From: Larkinella insperata
Lineage (GTDB): Bacteria; Bacteroidota; Bacteroidia; Cytophagales; Spirosomataceae
DNA: 64,000 nucleotides
Reading direction: 5' to 3'
NCBI RefSeq assembly: GCF_026248825.1
Contig: NZ_CP110973.1
Coordinates: 3,429,001-3,493,000, forward strand
In this document: one piece after another, positions 15,718 through 22,874 of the stretch
Layout: every line of letters begins with the position of its first letter
Numbering within the stretch: the first letter of the stretch is position 1
Translations under genes and position numbers: made by a program
Notes under the pieces: generated by a model
What the model saw: only the letters and a program-made list of their open reading frames with translations
The model's database searches: none
Told to the model about the DNA's origin: nothing

Positions 15718-16767
15718 ATGGAAAGACAAGAGAATCCGATTGACTATAACCTTCGTAAAATAGCCGAGTGTAATAAAGAACTTAAGCACCTGTCTGCCAA
15801 TCCTGACGAAGCCAACCAAGAAGTAAACGCTCCCAATTATGAAGGGTTTACAATTACATATAAGAACAAGGTTGAATTAGATAGGGGCCGATATGTCAGC
15901 CAGTTACGAAGATGGTTGGAGCCCTATAACATAGGTGTGCTTTCCAGCGTTCCTGTCTCTACTAACAGAGCAGGTTTAAAGTATATAGCCTTTCTAGATA
16001 TTTTGGGATTTTCGGATATAGTTGAGAACAACACACAGGAAGAACTGGACACATTTGTAGATTTTTTAATTAGGGACATTCAAAATAGCATGGTTTCAAC
16101 AGAAGTGGGGAAAACAAAAATGCGATTATCTCATTATGGCTTTACACCTGATCTTTATGAAGCGAAGCTAAATTCATTATTGCTTTCTGACACTTTGATT
16201 TTCTGGTCAAATGACGATTCAGAAGAGAGCTTTCATGAAATAGTTAAAACCGTTAGCTTTTTGATGAATTTCGAAGCTTATTATTCTCATGTAGCCTTGA
16301 GGGGTGCTATTACAGTCGGCGAGCTTTCGTTTGTGGATTACCGAATCACACACCCCTTATTAATGGTAGACCAGTCTACGATTTATGGAAAGGCAATAGT
16401 TGAGGCTTACAGGATAGAAAAAGAACAACAATGGATGGGCTGTGTGGTCACTCAGAGAGCACTTGGTCATTATATGACTCAGCAGTCTTCTCAGGAAAGG
16501 ACGGACAGCCTGCTTGCCGATTATTTGATTGAATATGAGGTTCCATATAAAGCAGAAAGTCGTAAAGAATATGTGGTGAAATGGCCTCGAACTTGGTTAC
16601 ACGATAATTATCGGAGTGATATTGAAAAGTGCTTTACTGAGCGCCAAAAACTTAAGCAACTTCCTCAGAAGGATGATGTTTTACTTAAACATGAAAACAC
16701 ATTAAGATTTGTAGAATATGTAGGAAACCAGACAGATAGAGAAAAAATAGATGATAATTCAATATAA
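15718..16767 (+). CDS. Class III nucleotide cyclase-like protein, orphan
   Basis: A 349-aa soluble protein. The core (about residues 85-250) follows the class III cyclase order: FLDILGF (Asp94, first metal-binding position), LLSDTLIF (Asp158, second), LRGAITVGE (195-202), and YGKAIVEAYRIEKE (223-236), which lines up with the G-x-A-V-N-x-A-A-R-x-E strand-helix of true cyclases. The Arg is kept (Arg232) but the usual Asn is Val228. The first 80 residues are a charged helical extension. The pyrimidine cyclases of Pycsar anti-phage systems belong to this fold, but no TIR or membrane effector gene is adjacent. Catalysis and product are unknown. It is the last island gene before tRNA-Val. Confidence 0.6.
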   Translation: MERQENPIDYNLRKIAECNKELKHLSANPDEANQEVNAPNYEGFTITYKNKVELDRGRYVSQLRRWLEPYNIGVLSSVPVSTNRAGLKYIAFLDILGFSDIVENNTQEELDTFVDFLIRDIQNSMVSTEVGKTKMRLSHYGFTPDLYEAKLNSLLLSDTLIFWSNDDSEESFHEIVKTVSFLMNFEAYYSHVALRGAITVGELSFVDYRITHPLLMVDQSTIYGKAIVEAYRIEKEQQWMGCVVTQRALGHYMTQQSSQERTDSLLADYLIEYEVPYKAESRKEYVVKWPRTWLHDNYRSDIEKCFTERQKLKQLPQKDDVLLKHENTLRFVEYVGNQTDREKIDDNSI

Positions 16768-16905
16768 AGCATTTTTGTGATTGCTTTATGGCATGAGAGT
16801 GTCTAAAGAAATCCTTCTCATACACTATAGAAAAAGTTAGTTTTCAGTTTTCCCGAACAATGAATGTTCTTAATTGTTTTACCTAACGCTTTACCTAAAA
16901 ACAAA

Positions 16906-16935
16906 CAAGCACTTACCATTTCTGATAAGTGCTTG
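16906..16935 (-). terminator. Terminator of tRNA-Val
   Basis: Perfect 10-bp stem CAAGCACTTA/TAAGTGCTTG with a 10-nt loop, beginning 11 nt beyond the tRNA 3' end. On the minus strand it is followed by TTTGTTTTT, a good U-tract. It also marks the inner edge of the island junction. Confidence 0.75.
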
Positions 16936-16945
16936 ATTTTCAGGG

Positions 16946-17020
16946 TGGGAGTTGACGGGTTCGAACCGCCGACCCTCTGCTTGTAAGGCAGATGCTCTGA
17001 ACCAGCTGAGCTAAACTCCC
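16946..17020 (-). tRNA. tRNA-Val (anticodon TAC)
   Basis: On the minus strand the 75-nt gene begins GGGAGTTTAGCTCAGCTGG, has the anticodon arm TCTGC-CTTACAA-GCAGA (anticodon UAC, reading GUA/GUG), the T arm with GGTTCGAACCC and an acceptor stem GGGAGTT/AACTCCC. The discriminator is A and CCA is not encoded. The 3' half of such genes is a common target of tyrosine recombinases, and the AT-rich island abuts exactly this side. Confidence 0.95.
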
Positions 17021-17063
17021 TTTTTCTATTTTCCCGCTGACTATTTTCCGTCGTTTGGGAGTG

Positions 17064-17095
17064 CAAATATAGATAGCTCTGGAGGCTTTATGCAA
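17064..17095 (-). promoter_or_regulatory. Promoter of tRNA-Val
   Basis: On the minus strand TATATTTG (complement of 17064-17071) matches the Bacteroidota -7 consensus TAnnTTTG. A TTG at the complement of 17093-17095 lies 21 nt further upstream as a -33 element. The -7 element is 44 nt before the mature 5' end. Confidence 0.5.
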
Positions 17096-17166
17096 GCTTT
17101 TAACCAAAAAAAATCAAAATATTTTTCAAGGCGTTCAGCTTCAGTGACTTTTGAATGCAAACTTTT

Positions 17167-17907
17167 TTACTCAAAATTCAGATAAAGCGTGACCGTGTGG
17201 GTACGCAGTTTTTGCAGGCCAATATTAGCCGTATTTCCCTGAACCGGTTCAAATAAATTGACCAGGCCGTGCGAAAACCGAATTTCTGGAGCGAACTTGA
17301 AGAATTCGAAGAATTGCTCAAATCCGATACCGTACTCAACCGCCAAGTCCTTGTTTTTGGTTAGCAGCCGGCTCGAACCGGCTACTTCGCGTCGGCGAAC
17401 GTTGGTTTCCAAGCCGAGCGACGCGCCCCCCACCATGTACATTCGTGAATTTCTCCGGCGTTTCGACTTATATTTTAACAAAACCGGGAAGTCAACCCAG
17501 GTTGATTCGCGTACTTCACTTTTAGTAGCTCCGCCTGGGTATCTGGACTCCACCGAGCGGGAATACAGCGATACGGCGGGCGTTACTCGAATATCGAAAC
17601 GCTCGCTCATGATGGTGTTCAGGATAAAACCAACCCGAAACCCGGCTTTGTTGGGAGAATAAAGCTGGTACGCCGAATCGGCATTCACGTAGGCATCGCT
17701 GTATTTAATGTTGAAGCGCGTGATGGGAGCCGCAAACAGAAAGCCGTATCGAATGGTCCTGTCTTCGTAGTCTTCCAGGTGAGTCCGGCGGTAACGCATC
17801 GACGACTGCGCCCGCAGGTCGGGGATGAGTAACGTCAGCAACAAACCAACCGCTATACTTTTTTTCCGATGTAAATAGAGCAAATGCCAAATGTAAGAGG
17901 TATCCAT
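17167..17907 (-). CDS. PorT-type outer-membrane beta-barrel protein
   Basis: A 246-aa protein with an N-terminal signal segment (positively charged YLHRKK, then SIAVGLLLTLLIPDLRAQ) and a Gly/aromatic strand-rich body ending TVTLYLNFE, a typical barrel C-terminal strand. PorT-family proteins are outer-membrane barrels; PorT itself is needed for type IX secretion. The gene next to ubiE in Bacteroidota is often of this type. The ATG lies inside the 3' end of ubiE (55-nt overlap), so the two are co-transcribed. Whether it is the T9SS PorT or only a family member cannot be told from the sequence. Confidence 0.7.
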   Translation of the reverse strand: MDTSYIWHLLYLHRKKSIAVGLLLTLLIPDLRAQSSMRYRRTHLEDYEDRTIRYGFLFAAPITRFNIKYSDAYVNADSAYQLYSPNKAGFRVGFILNTIMSERFDIRVTPAVSLYSRSVESRYPGGATKSEVRESTWVDFPVLLKYKSKRRRNSRMYMVGGASLGLETNVRRREVAGSSRLLTKNKDLAVEYGIGFEQFFEFFKFAPEIRFSHGLVNLFEPVQGNTANIGLQKLRTHTVTLYLNFE

Positions 17908-18578
17908 CGTGTTTGCGTAAATCCTGCCTGTTCCAGAACCCGGACAAAATCCGGGCCATCCGGAAACGCCTGCATTGACTCGGGCAGATACGTGTAGGCC
18001 GAAGTATCTTTCGACACCAGCCGACCGATCAGGGGCAGCAGGCGATTGGTATAAAAACTGAAAAATTGCTTAAACGGAAATTTGCGCGGCTTCGAAAACT
18101 CCAGAACCATACACGTGCCACCCCGCCGTGTCACACGGTGCATGTCGGTTAGTCCTTTGAGCAGATTTTCGAAATTGCGTACACCAAACGAAACGATCAC
18201 GGCGTCGAAAACATTGTCTGAAAAGGGTAATCTTTCCGAATCGCCGGTGCGCAGCTCTATTTTGTCTTCCACGCCCAGTTTCCGAATTTTCTCCCGGCCA
18301 ATCTTCAGCATTCCTTCCGAAATGTCGACGCCGGTTATTTTTTCGGGATTGAGTTTCAGGGCTTCAATGGCAAAATCGCCCGTACCGGTGGCGATATCCA
18401 GAATTCTGCGGGGCTTTTCCGGCTGCAGCAATTGGATGGCTTTTTTTCGCCAGATGATGTCGATACCGGCACTGAGCAGGTGATTCAGCAGGTCGTACTT
18501 GGGCGAAATCGAGTCGAACATTTCTTCGACCTGCTCGCGCTTGCTGGTATTTTTGTCTTTATAAGGAACAACGGCCAT
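17853..18578 (-). CDS. ubiE: Demethylmenaquinone methyltransferase UbiE/MenG
   Basis: A 241-aa class I SAM methyltransferase of standard family length. The start region EMFDSISPKYDLLNHLLSAG is the UbiE family signature, followed by SAM motif I DIATGTGDFAIEAL, then VTGVDISEGML and DAVIVSFGVRNFENL. The enzyme methylates demethylmenaquinone in the last step of menaquinone synthesis; menaquinone is the usual respiratory quinone of this phylum. Its last 55 nt overlap the PorT-type gene. Confidence 0.93.
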   Translation of the reverse strand: MAVVPYKDKNTSKREQVEEMFDSISPKYDLLNHLLSAGIDIIWRKKAIQLLQPEKPRRILDIATGTGDFAIEALKLNPEKITGVDISEGMLKIGREKIRKLGVEDKIELRTGDSERLPFSDNVFDAVIVSFGVRNFENLLKGLTDMHRVTRRGGTCMVLEFSKPRKFPFKQFFSFYTNRLLPLIGRLVSKDTSAYTYLPESMQAFPDGPDFVRVLEQAGFTQTRWIPLTFGICSIYIGKKV

Positions 18579-18773
18579 GGTAATTCTTGGATGGCTGGAT
18601 GGTTGAAAATGGGCTGAGATGGTTACAATGGTTAAACAGTTAAACCGCTAAAAGGATTGAATGACTCAACACTGAAGGGTAGCCGAGCCTCATGCTACTA
18701 CTTTTCAATTCTGCAAAGCTACCTATCCCACCTAACCATTTAATCCTCAAAACCATTCAGCCCTTTCGTTACG

Positions 18774-18781
18774 CAAAGGTA
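18774..18781 (-). promoter_or_regulatory. Possible -7 element of the ubiE transcript
   Basis: TACCTTTG on the minus strand (complement CAAAGGTA) fits the TAnnTTTG consensus, about 195 nt before the ubiE ATG. No clear -33 element. The rest of 18579-18856 contains no gene. Confidence 0.4.
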
Positions 18782-18856
18782 GGGGCGTTTGGTCAGAAAG
18801 TTTGTGATTCCCTGCCATAATCCGTAGTTTTCAGCACTATTTCTTCCCTTGCGCGT

Positions 18857-20155
18857 ATGAATCGTTCCGACTTTTTGAAAACATCGGCCTTGGCCGGTGC
18901 TGCGGTGATGAGCCGCCCCTTAATAACGCTGGCCCAGCAATCCACTTACCGAACGGCCCTGATTGGCGCCGGTTGGTGGGGCAACAATATCCTGCGCAGT
19001 GCCATGCAATCCGGGCAGTCGAAGCTCGTGGCGCTTTGTGATGTAGACCAGCGCCAACTGACCAAAACCGCCCAGGAATTTTCCAAACTCACTAGCGACA
19101 AACCGAAATTATACCGAGATTTCCGGGAATTGCTTTCCCGCGAAAAGCCCGAAATTGTCATTGTAGCCACCCCCGACCACTGGCATCCGCTCATTGCCAT
19201 CGAAGCCATGAAGCAGGGCGCGCATGTGTACGTCGAAAAACCAATCGGCCACACGATCAATGAGGGGAAAGCCATGGTAAAAACCGCCCGGCAAACCGGT
19301 AAAGTGTGTCAGGTGGGCACGCACCGGCGGGTTTCTCCGCATAACGTGTCCGGAATGGAGTTTCTCAAATCCGGCAAGGCGGGTAAAATCGGGATGGCCC
19401 GGGCGTTTGTGCACTACGGCGGTGGTCCGGGGCAAATGGTGCCAGACGAGGAAGCACCGAAGGAAATGGACTGGGATCTCTGGTGCGGACCGGCCCCCCT
19501 GCGTCCTTACAACCGGACCATGCATCCGCGCGGCTTCCGGCAGTACCTGGATTACGCCAACGGAACCCTGGGCGACTGGGGTATTCACTGGATGGATCAG
19601 ATCCTGTGGTGGACGGAGGAAAAATACCCGAAAAAGGTCTTTACCGCCGGTGGCCGGGCCATTAAAAAAGATAATACCGACGCCCCCGATCATCAGGTCA
19701 CCAGCTTTGAGTTCGAAGACTTTACGGCAGTTTGGGAGCACCGCACGTTTGCGGCCAACAACGCCGAGAAAACCCACCCGCAACAGGCCGTCGGCGTTTA
19801 TTTCTACGGGACGGAGGGAACCTTCCACATGGGATGGCTTGATGGCTGGACATTTTATCCAACTGACCCCAAAAAGCCGGTTATTCACCAGGACGCCCAG
19901 CTTAACAAACCCGACGATCAGAACATTGCCCAGCTGTGGGACGATTTCCTGAAAGCCATCAAATCCAAAAGCCTGCCGACCTGCGACATCGAAATCGGCC
20001 ACCGCTCAACCAACATGGCTCTGCTGGGTATGTTATCGTATAAGCTGGGCCGTAGCATCGAATGGGACGGCAAAAAACAAGTGATCAAGAACGACGCCGA
20101 AGCCAATAAACTCCTGAGCCGTGAGTACCGCGGGGAATGGAAATATCCGGTTTAA
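18857..20155 (+). CDS. Secreted Gfo/Idh/MocA family oxidoreductase
   Basis: A 432-aa protein. The N-terminus (NRSDFLKTSALAGAAVM) is a Tat-like signal peptide with a degenerate twin-Arg, as is usual for this group in Bacteroidota. The Rossmann fold begins YRTALIGAGWWGNN; the family Lys motif is VEKPIGHT, and the C-terminal domain includes DWGIHWMDQILWW, a frequent metal/substrate signature of secreted Gfo/Idh/MocA enzymes. They carry NAD(P) and oxidise or reduce sugars and glycosides. It stands alone between ubiE and an unrelated membrane protein, so its substrate is unknown. Confidence 0.85.
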   Translation: MNRSDFLKTSALAGAAVMSRPLITLAQQSTYRTALIGAGWWGNNILRSAMQSGQSKLVALCDVDQRQLTKTAQEFSKLTSDKPKLYRDFRELLSREKPEIVIVATPDHWHPLIAIEAMKQGAHVYVEKPIGHTINEGKAMVKTARQTGKVCQVGTHRRVSPHNVSGMEFLKSGKAGKIGMARAFVHYGGGPGQMVPDEEAPKEMDWDLWCGPAPLRPYNRTMHPRGFRQYLDYANGTLGDWGIHWMDQILWWTEEKYPKKVFTAGGRAIKKDNTDAPDHQVTSFEFEDFTAVWEHRTFAANNAEKTHPQQAVGVYFYGTEGTFHMGWLDGWTFYPTDPKKPVIHQDAQLNKPDDQNIAQLWDDFLKAIKSKSLPTCDIEIGHRSTNMALLGMLSYKLGRSIEWDGKKQVIKNDAEANKLLSREYRGEWKYPV

Positions 20156-20249
20156 GGCTCCCGGCGGGCCAGTCCATACAAGCTTTTGTCTGTAAAGGTC
20201 CTGATACTCAGCTTCCGCATCTTAACTTATGGGTTAAAGTCCGTCAGGA

Positions 20250-20300
20250 CGTAAACAGCTTACCTTTTTTATCAGTTATACAAAGAGCAAGCTGTTTACG
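20250..20300 (+). promoter_or_regulatory. 12-bp inverted repeat ending just before a start codon
   Basis: CGTAAACAGCTT (20250-20261) and AAGCTGTTTACG (20289-20300) are perfect complements with a 27-nt AT-rich loop; the ATG follows 3 nt later at 20304. In RNA it would fold right up to the start and could control translation; in DNA it could be an operator or a terminator for the upstream gene. Confidence 0.5.
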
Positions 20301-20303
20301 TAC

Positions 20304-21407
20304 ATGTCCGATTCCCCCGATTCTACTGGCGATTTTGACCAGGCCACCGCAGGCCGGACTGCTCTTCGTTATCTGGCTCGTGCTATGCATACGGTCCATC
20401 CGTCAGACGAGCCATTTGTGATGAGTCGTCCGGAAAAGCTTGCGATCCAGCGGCTTAAATTTTTTACCATGCTGGCGGCTGCGGCCGTCGTCGTGCTGGG
20501 CATCTGGGTATTCTACCTGCCACACGTTTTGTGGACCAGCTGGTTTATGGAAACGCACACCGCCCTCGGTGACTGGCCCCTGATCAGCATTCTCTTTGCG
20601 GCTTTACTCCTGTATCTGGTCGTTCACGCCCTGATTTTGATCCATAACGGGGCCATTCGGCTCGTGGAGGTAACGTGTCAGTTCCCGCGTTTTCATGATA
20701 CTTCGTACAACCGTCATTTGAATCAACTGGCGGAGAATTGCCCCCAGCGTAGCGTATTCCGGCTTCGTATGCACCCGCGCCCTTTACTGCCCTGGACCAT
20801 GCCCGGCTATCTGGTAATGGTTTTGTTGCTGGCCTTCCTGAGCGATGCACTCGTGCAATTGGGGCTTCGACTCTGGTACGGGCAGCCGGTTTCGCCGGTC
20901 GTTATGGTGCTCAGCAGCACCGTCGTAGCGGCTCTCTGGGTCGGCTGGGCTACCCACCGGATCTTGCTGCAAGCCCAGATTCGGGTGATGGTTCCGCTCA
21001 CGATCCGGCAATTTACCAACGATCTGGTCGAGGAATTTGGGCGTGAACCTGCCTTCCGGCGGTTACTCCCGGGGATTATGCGTCAGGCGGGGGTTTCGTC
21101 AAAACCGGGTAATTATCCGCATTTGCTGCTTTTTGAGGCCCTGGTGTCGCGCTTCGCCATGGATCCGGATAAGATGCGCGTGGTCAGAACCGACGGTTTT
21201 ACTGAACAACTGGCCGGTTGTCCCAGTCAGATTCGGCAGGGCGTGGAACGGCTTTTTCTCTTCACGCTTCTCATCGATGGTCATTTATCGCCCCTGGAGC
21301 AAATCCGACTCCGGCAGTGGCAAAATGCGGGTGTGGTGAAAACGTCGGCCGCTGATGTCGAAACCATGCGCAGAAATTTTGTGAAAGGAGAAGGGTTATG
21401 GGTGTAA
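20304..21407 (+). CDS. Membrane protein of the LBF_2804 type
   Basis: A 367-aa protein with two pairs of membrane segments (about residues 54-74, 92-113, 167-189, 197-215) and a C-terminal cytoplasmic helical domain of about 140 residues. The latter resembles a TerB-like helical bundle (LFLFTLLIDGHLSPLEQIRLRQW). The layout resembles proteins annotated LBF_2804 family; function unknown. A 12-bp inverted repeat ends 3 nt upstream of the ATG. The next gene follows after 34 nt. Confidence 0.6.
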   Translation: MSDSPDSTGDFDQATAGRTALRYLARAMHTVHPSDEPFVMSRPEKLAIQRLKFFTMLAAAAVVVLGIWVFYLPHVLWTSWFMETHTALGDWPLISILFAALLLYLVVHALILIHNGAIRLVEVTCQFPRFHDTSYNRHLNQLAENCPQRSVFRLRMHPRPLLPWTMPGYLVMVLLLAFLSDALVQLGLRLWYGQPVSPVVMVLSSTVVAALWVGWATHRILLQAQIRVMVPLTIRQFTNDLVEEFGREPAFRRLLPGIMRQAGVSSKPGNYPHLLLFEALVSRFAMDPDKMRVVRTDGFTEQLAGCPSQIRQGVERLFLFTLLIDGHLSPLEQIRLRQWQNAGVVKTSAADVETMRRNFVKGEGLWV

Positions 21408-21441
21408 TTTCGGAACTTGATCCGAAATAGCATCTATTCCT

Positions 21442-22437
21442 ATGAAGCCCTTTTTGACGCTCTTCTTACTGGCCTGCGCCCTTTTTTCGTTTGCCCAAAA
21501 AAGCCCGAAACAACCCGTTCCCATTATTTTAGATACCGACATTGGCCCGGATTACGATGATGTCGGGGCAATGGCGGTGCTGCACGCCCTCGCTGATCGG
21601 GGAGAAGCCCGACCGCTGGCCGTTATTTCGTCCAATAAGCACGAACTGGTCGTACCAACCATCGACGTCCTGAACACGTATTTCGGCCGTCCTGAGCTGC
21701 CAACTGGCGTCCCGAAAGGTCCCGGCGTGACGGACGGCGCCTGGCAGAAATGGCCGGAAATGCTGGTGGCTACTTACCCGCATACCGTACGCGCGAGTTC
21801 CGACGCGCCCGATGCCGTAACGACGTATCGCCAAGTGCTGGCCCGGCAACCCAACGGGAGTGTTACCATCGTAACCATCGGTTTTCTCACCAACATGGCG
21901 AATTTGCTCGACTCGAAGCCGGATCGGTATTCACCCCTGAACGGAAAAGAGCTGGTCAAACAGAAAGTAAAGGAACTGGTATCGATGGCCGGACTTTTTC
22001 CGGAAGGCCGTGAGTTCAATGTTTTCAAAGATTCGGTTGCTGCCGAAAGAGCTTTTACCAACTGGCCCACGCCGATTGTATTCAGCGGTTTTGAAATCGG
22101 AAAGCAGATTAAAACCGGCTCTCGGCTGGTGGCGGATCAGACGCTGAAAAGTCCCGTCAAGGATGTGTTTGCCCGTTGCCTGCCCCTGGCGAAGGAAGAT
22201 AATGACGGTCGGATGAGCTGGGATCAGACGGCGGTACTGGTCGCCATTCGCGGGGCCGAACCGTATTATGGCATGAAACGTGGACGGTATATTGCCAAAG
22301 GGGGAAACAATGGCTGGCAGGATGACCCAAGCGGCACCCATTACTACCTGACTGAAAAAATGCCGGTGGCGCAGATTACTCAGGAACTGGAAACGTTAAT
22401 GAGGCACCAACCAAAAAACAGAAAAAAAGTTAAGTAA
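21442..22437 (+). CDS. Secreted nucleoside hydrolase
   Basis: A 331-aa protein with a signal peptide (residues 1-18, ending FAQ). The calcium-binding Asp cluster of inosine-uridine-type nucleoside hydrolases is clear: ILDTDIGPDYDD (Asp31, Asp33, Asp37, Asp39, Asp40). It is followed by TIVTIGFLTNMANLL and, near the end, WDQTAVLVA, which supplies the last Ca-ligand Asp. It cleaves the N-glycosidic bond of ribonucleosides; the export signal suggests periplasmic nucleoside salvage. Base preference cannot be read from the sequence. Confidence 0.88.
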   Translation: MKPFLTLFLLACALFSFAQKSPKQPVPIILDTDIGPDYDDVGAMAVLHALADRGEARPLAVISSNKHELVVPTIDVLNTYFGRPELPTGVPKGPGVTDGAWQKWPEMLVATYPHTVRASSDAPDAVTTYRQVLARQPNGSVTIVTIGFLTNMANLLDSKPDRYSPLNGKELVKQKVKELVSMAGLFPEGREFNVFKDSVAAERAFTNWPTPIVFSGFEIGKQIKTGSRLVADQTLKSPVKDVFARCLPLAKEDNDGRMSWDQTAVLVAIRGAEPYYGMKRGRYIAKGGNNGWQDDPSGTHYYLTEKMPVAQITQELETLMRHQPKNRKKVK

Positions 22438-22516
22438 TTGCACTTTTTTGTGAAAGAAGTCAGAGTATCTAGCCCGATATTTGCTATATTTGAGTTGCTC
22501 ATCGTATAACTCTGCC

Positions 22517-22843
22517 ATGATCAGACAACTTTTTATCAATCTCGCTGGCCGCGTTCAGGTTCGTGTAACTCAATTTGGCATCAAAGAATGGCTTCTGCTT
22601 TTCTACTTTTTAGTGCAGCCCCTCGTTTGGCAACGCTGCGTTGACGGGTTTGAGTATGCCTGGCATCTGCTGCAAATCGCCAGTTTGTTTGCTACGGCCG
22701 ACATTGTCGAGCACATCGTAGGGTCTTTCCAAAGCCAGGTTGAACACCGGCAGTTGCTGACCCGCATCAAAGAATGGGGGCTGATCATTACAACCGTAGC
22801 CTTCGTAATTTTATTTATAGAAAGCGTAACAATCGGCTTGTAA
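22517..22843 (+). CDS. Small membrane protein of unknown function
   Basis: About 108 aa from the ATG at 22517; a frame reaching 22481 adds 12 untypical residues. Two hydrophobic stretches (about residues 23-40 and the last 22) frame a helical middle. It may be a small ion-channel-like or hypothetical inner-membrane protein; no family recognised. A strong hairpin overlaps its stop codon. Confidence 0.5.
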   Translation: MIRQLFINLAGRVQVRVTQFGIKEWLLLFYFLVQPLVWQRCVDGFEYAWHLLQIASLFATADIVEHIVGSFQSQVEHRQLLTRIKEWGLIITTVAFVILFIESVTIGL

Positions 22844-22863
22844 GCTGACTAGCCGATTGTTAC
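22826..22863. terminator. Bidirectional terminator between convergent genes
   Basis: Perfect 13-bp stem GTAACAATCGGCT/AGCCGATTGTTAC with a 12-nt loop. It spans the stop codon of the small membrane gene and lies 12 nt from the stop of the convergent M28 peptidase gene. Confidence 0.65.
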
Positions 22864-22874
22864 ACCTCCGTTCA

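Noticed and set aside
15718..16767. Complete Pycsar defence system
   Set aside because: No TIR, transmembrane or other effector gene is adjacent, and one usual catalytic residue is replaced, so only a cyclase-like protein is claimed.
16818..17066. 82-codon open frame on the minus strand
   Set aside because: It runs through the tRNA-Val gene; its GGSNPSTPT segment is the usual accidental translation of a tRNA T arm.
19109..20002. 297-codon minus-strand frame
   Set aside because: Antisense of the Gfo/Idh/MocA gene with shadow-type composition.
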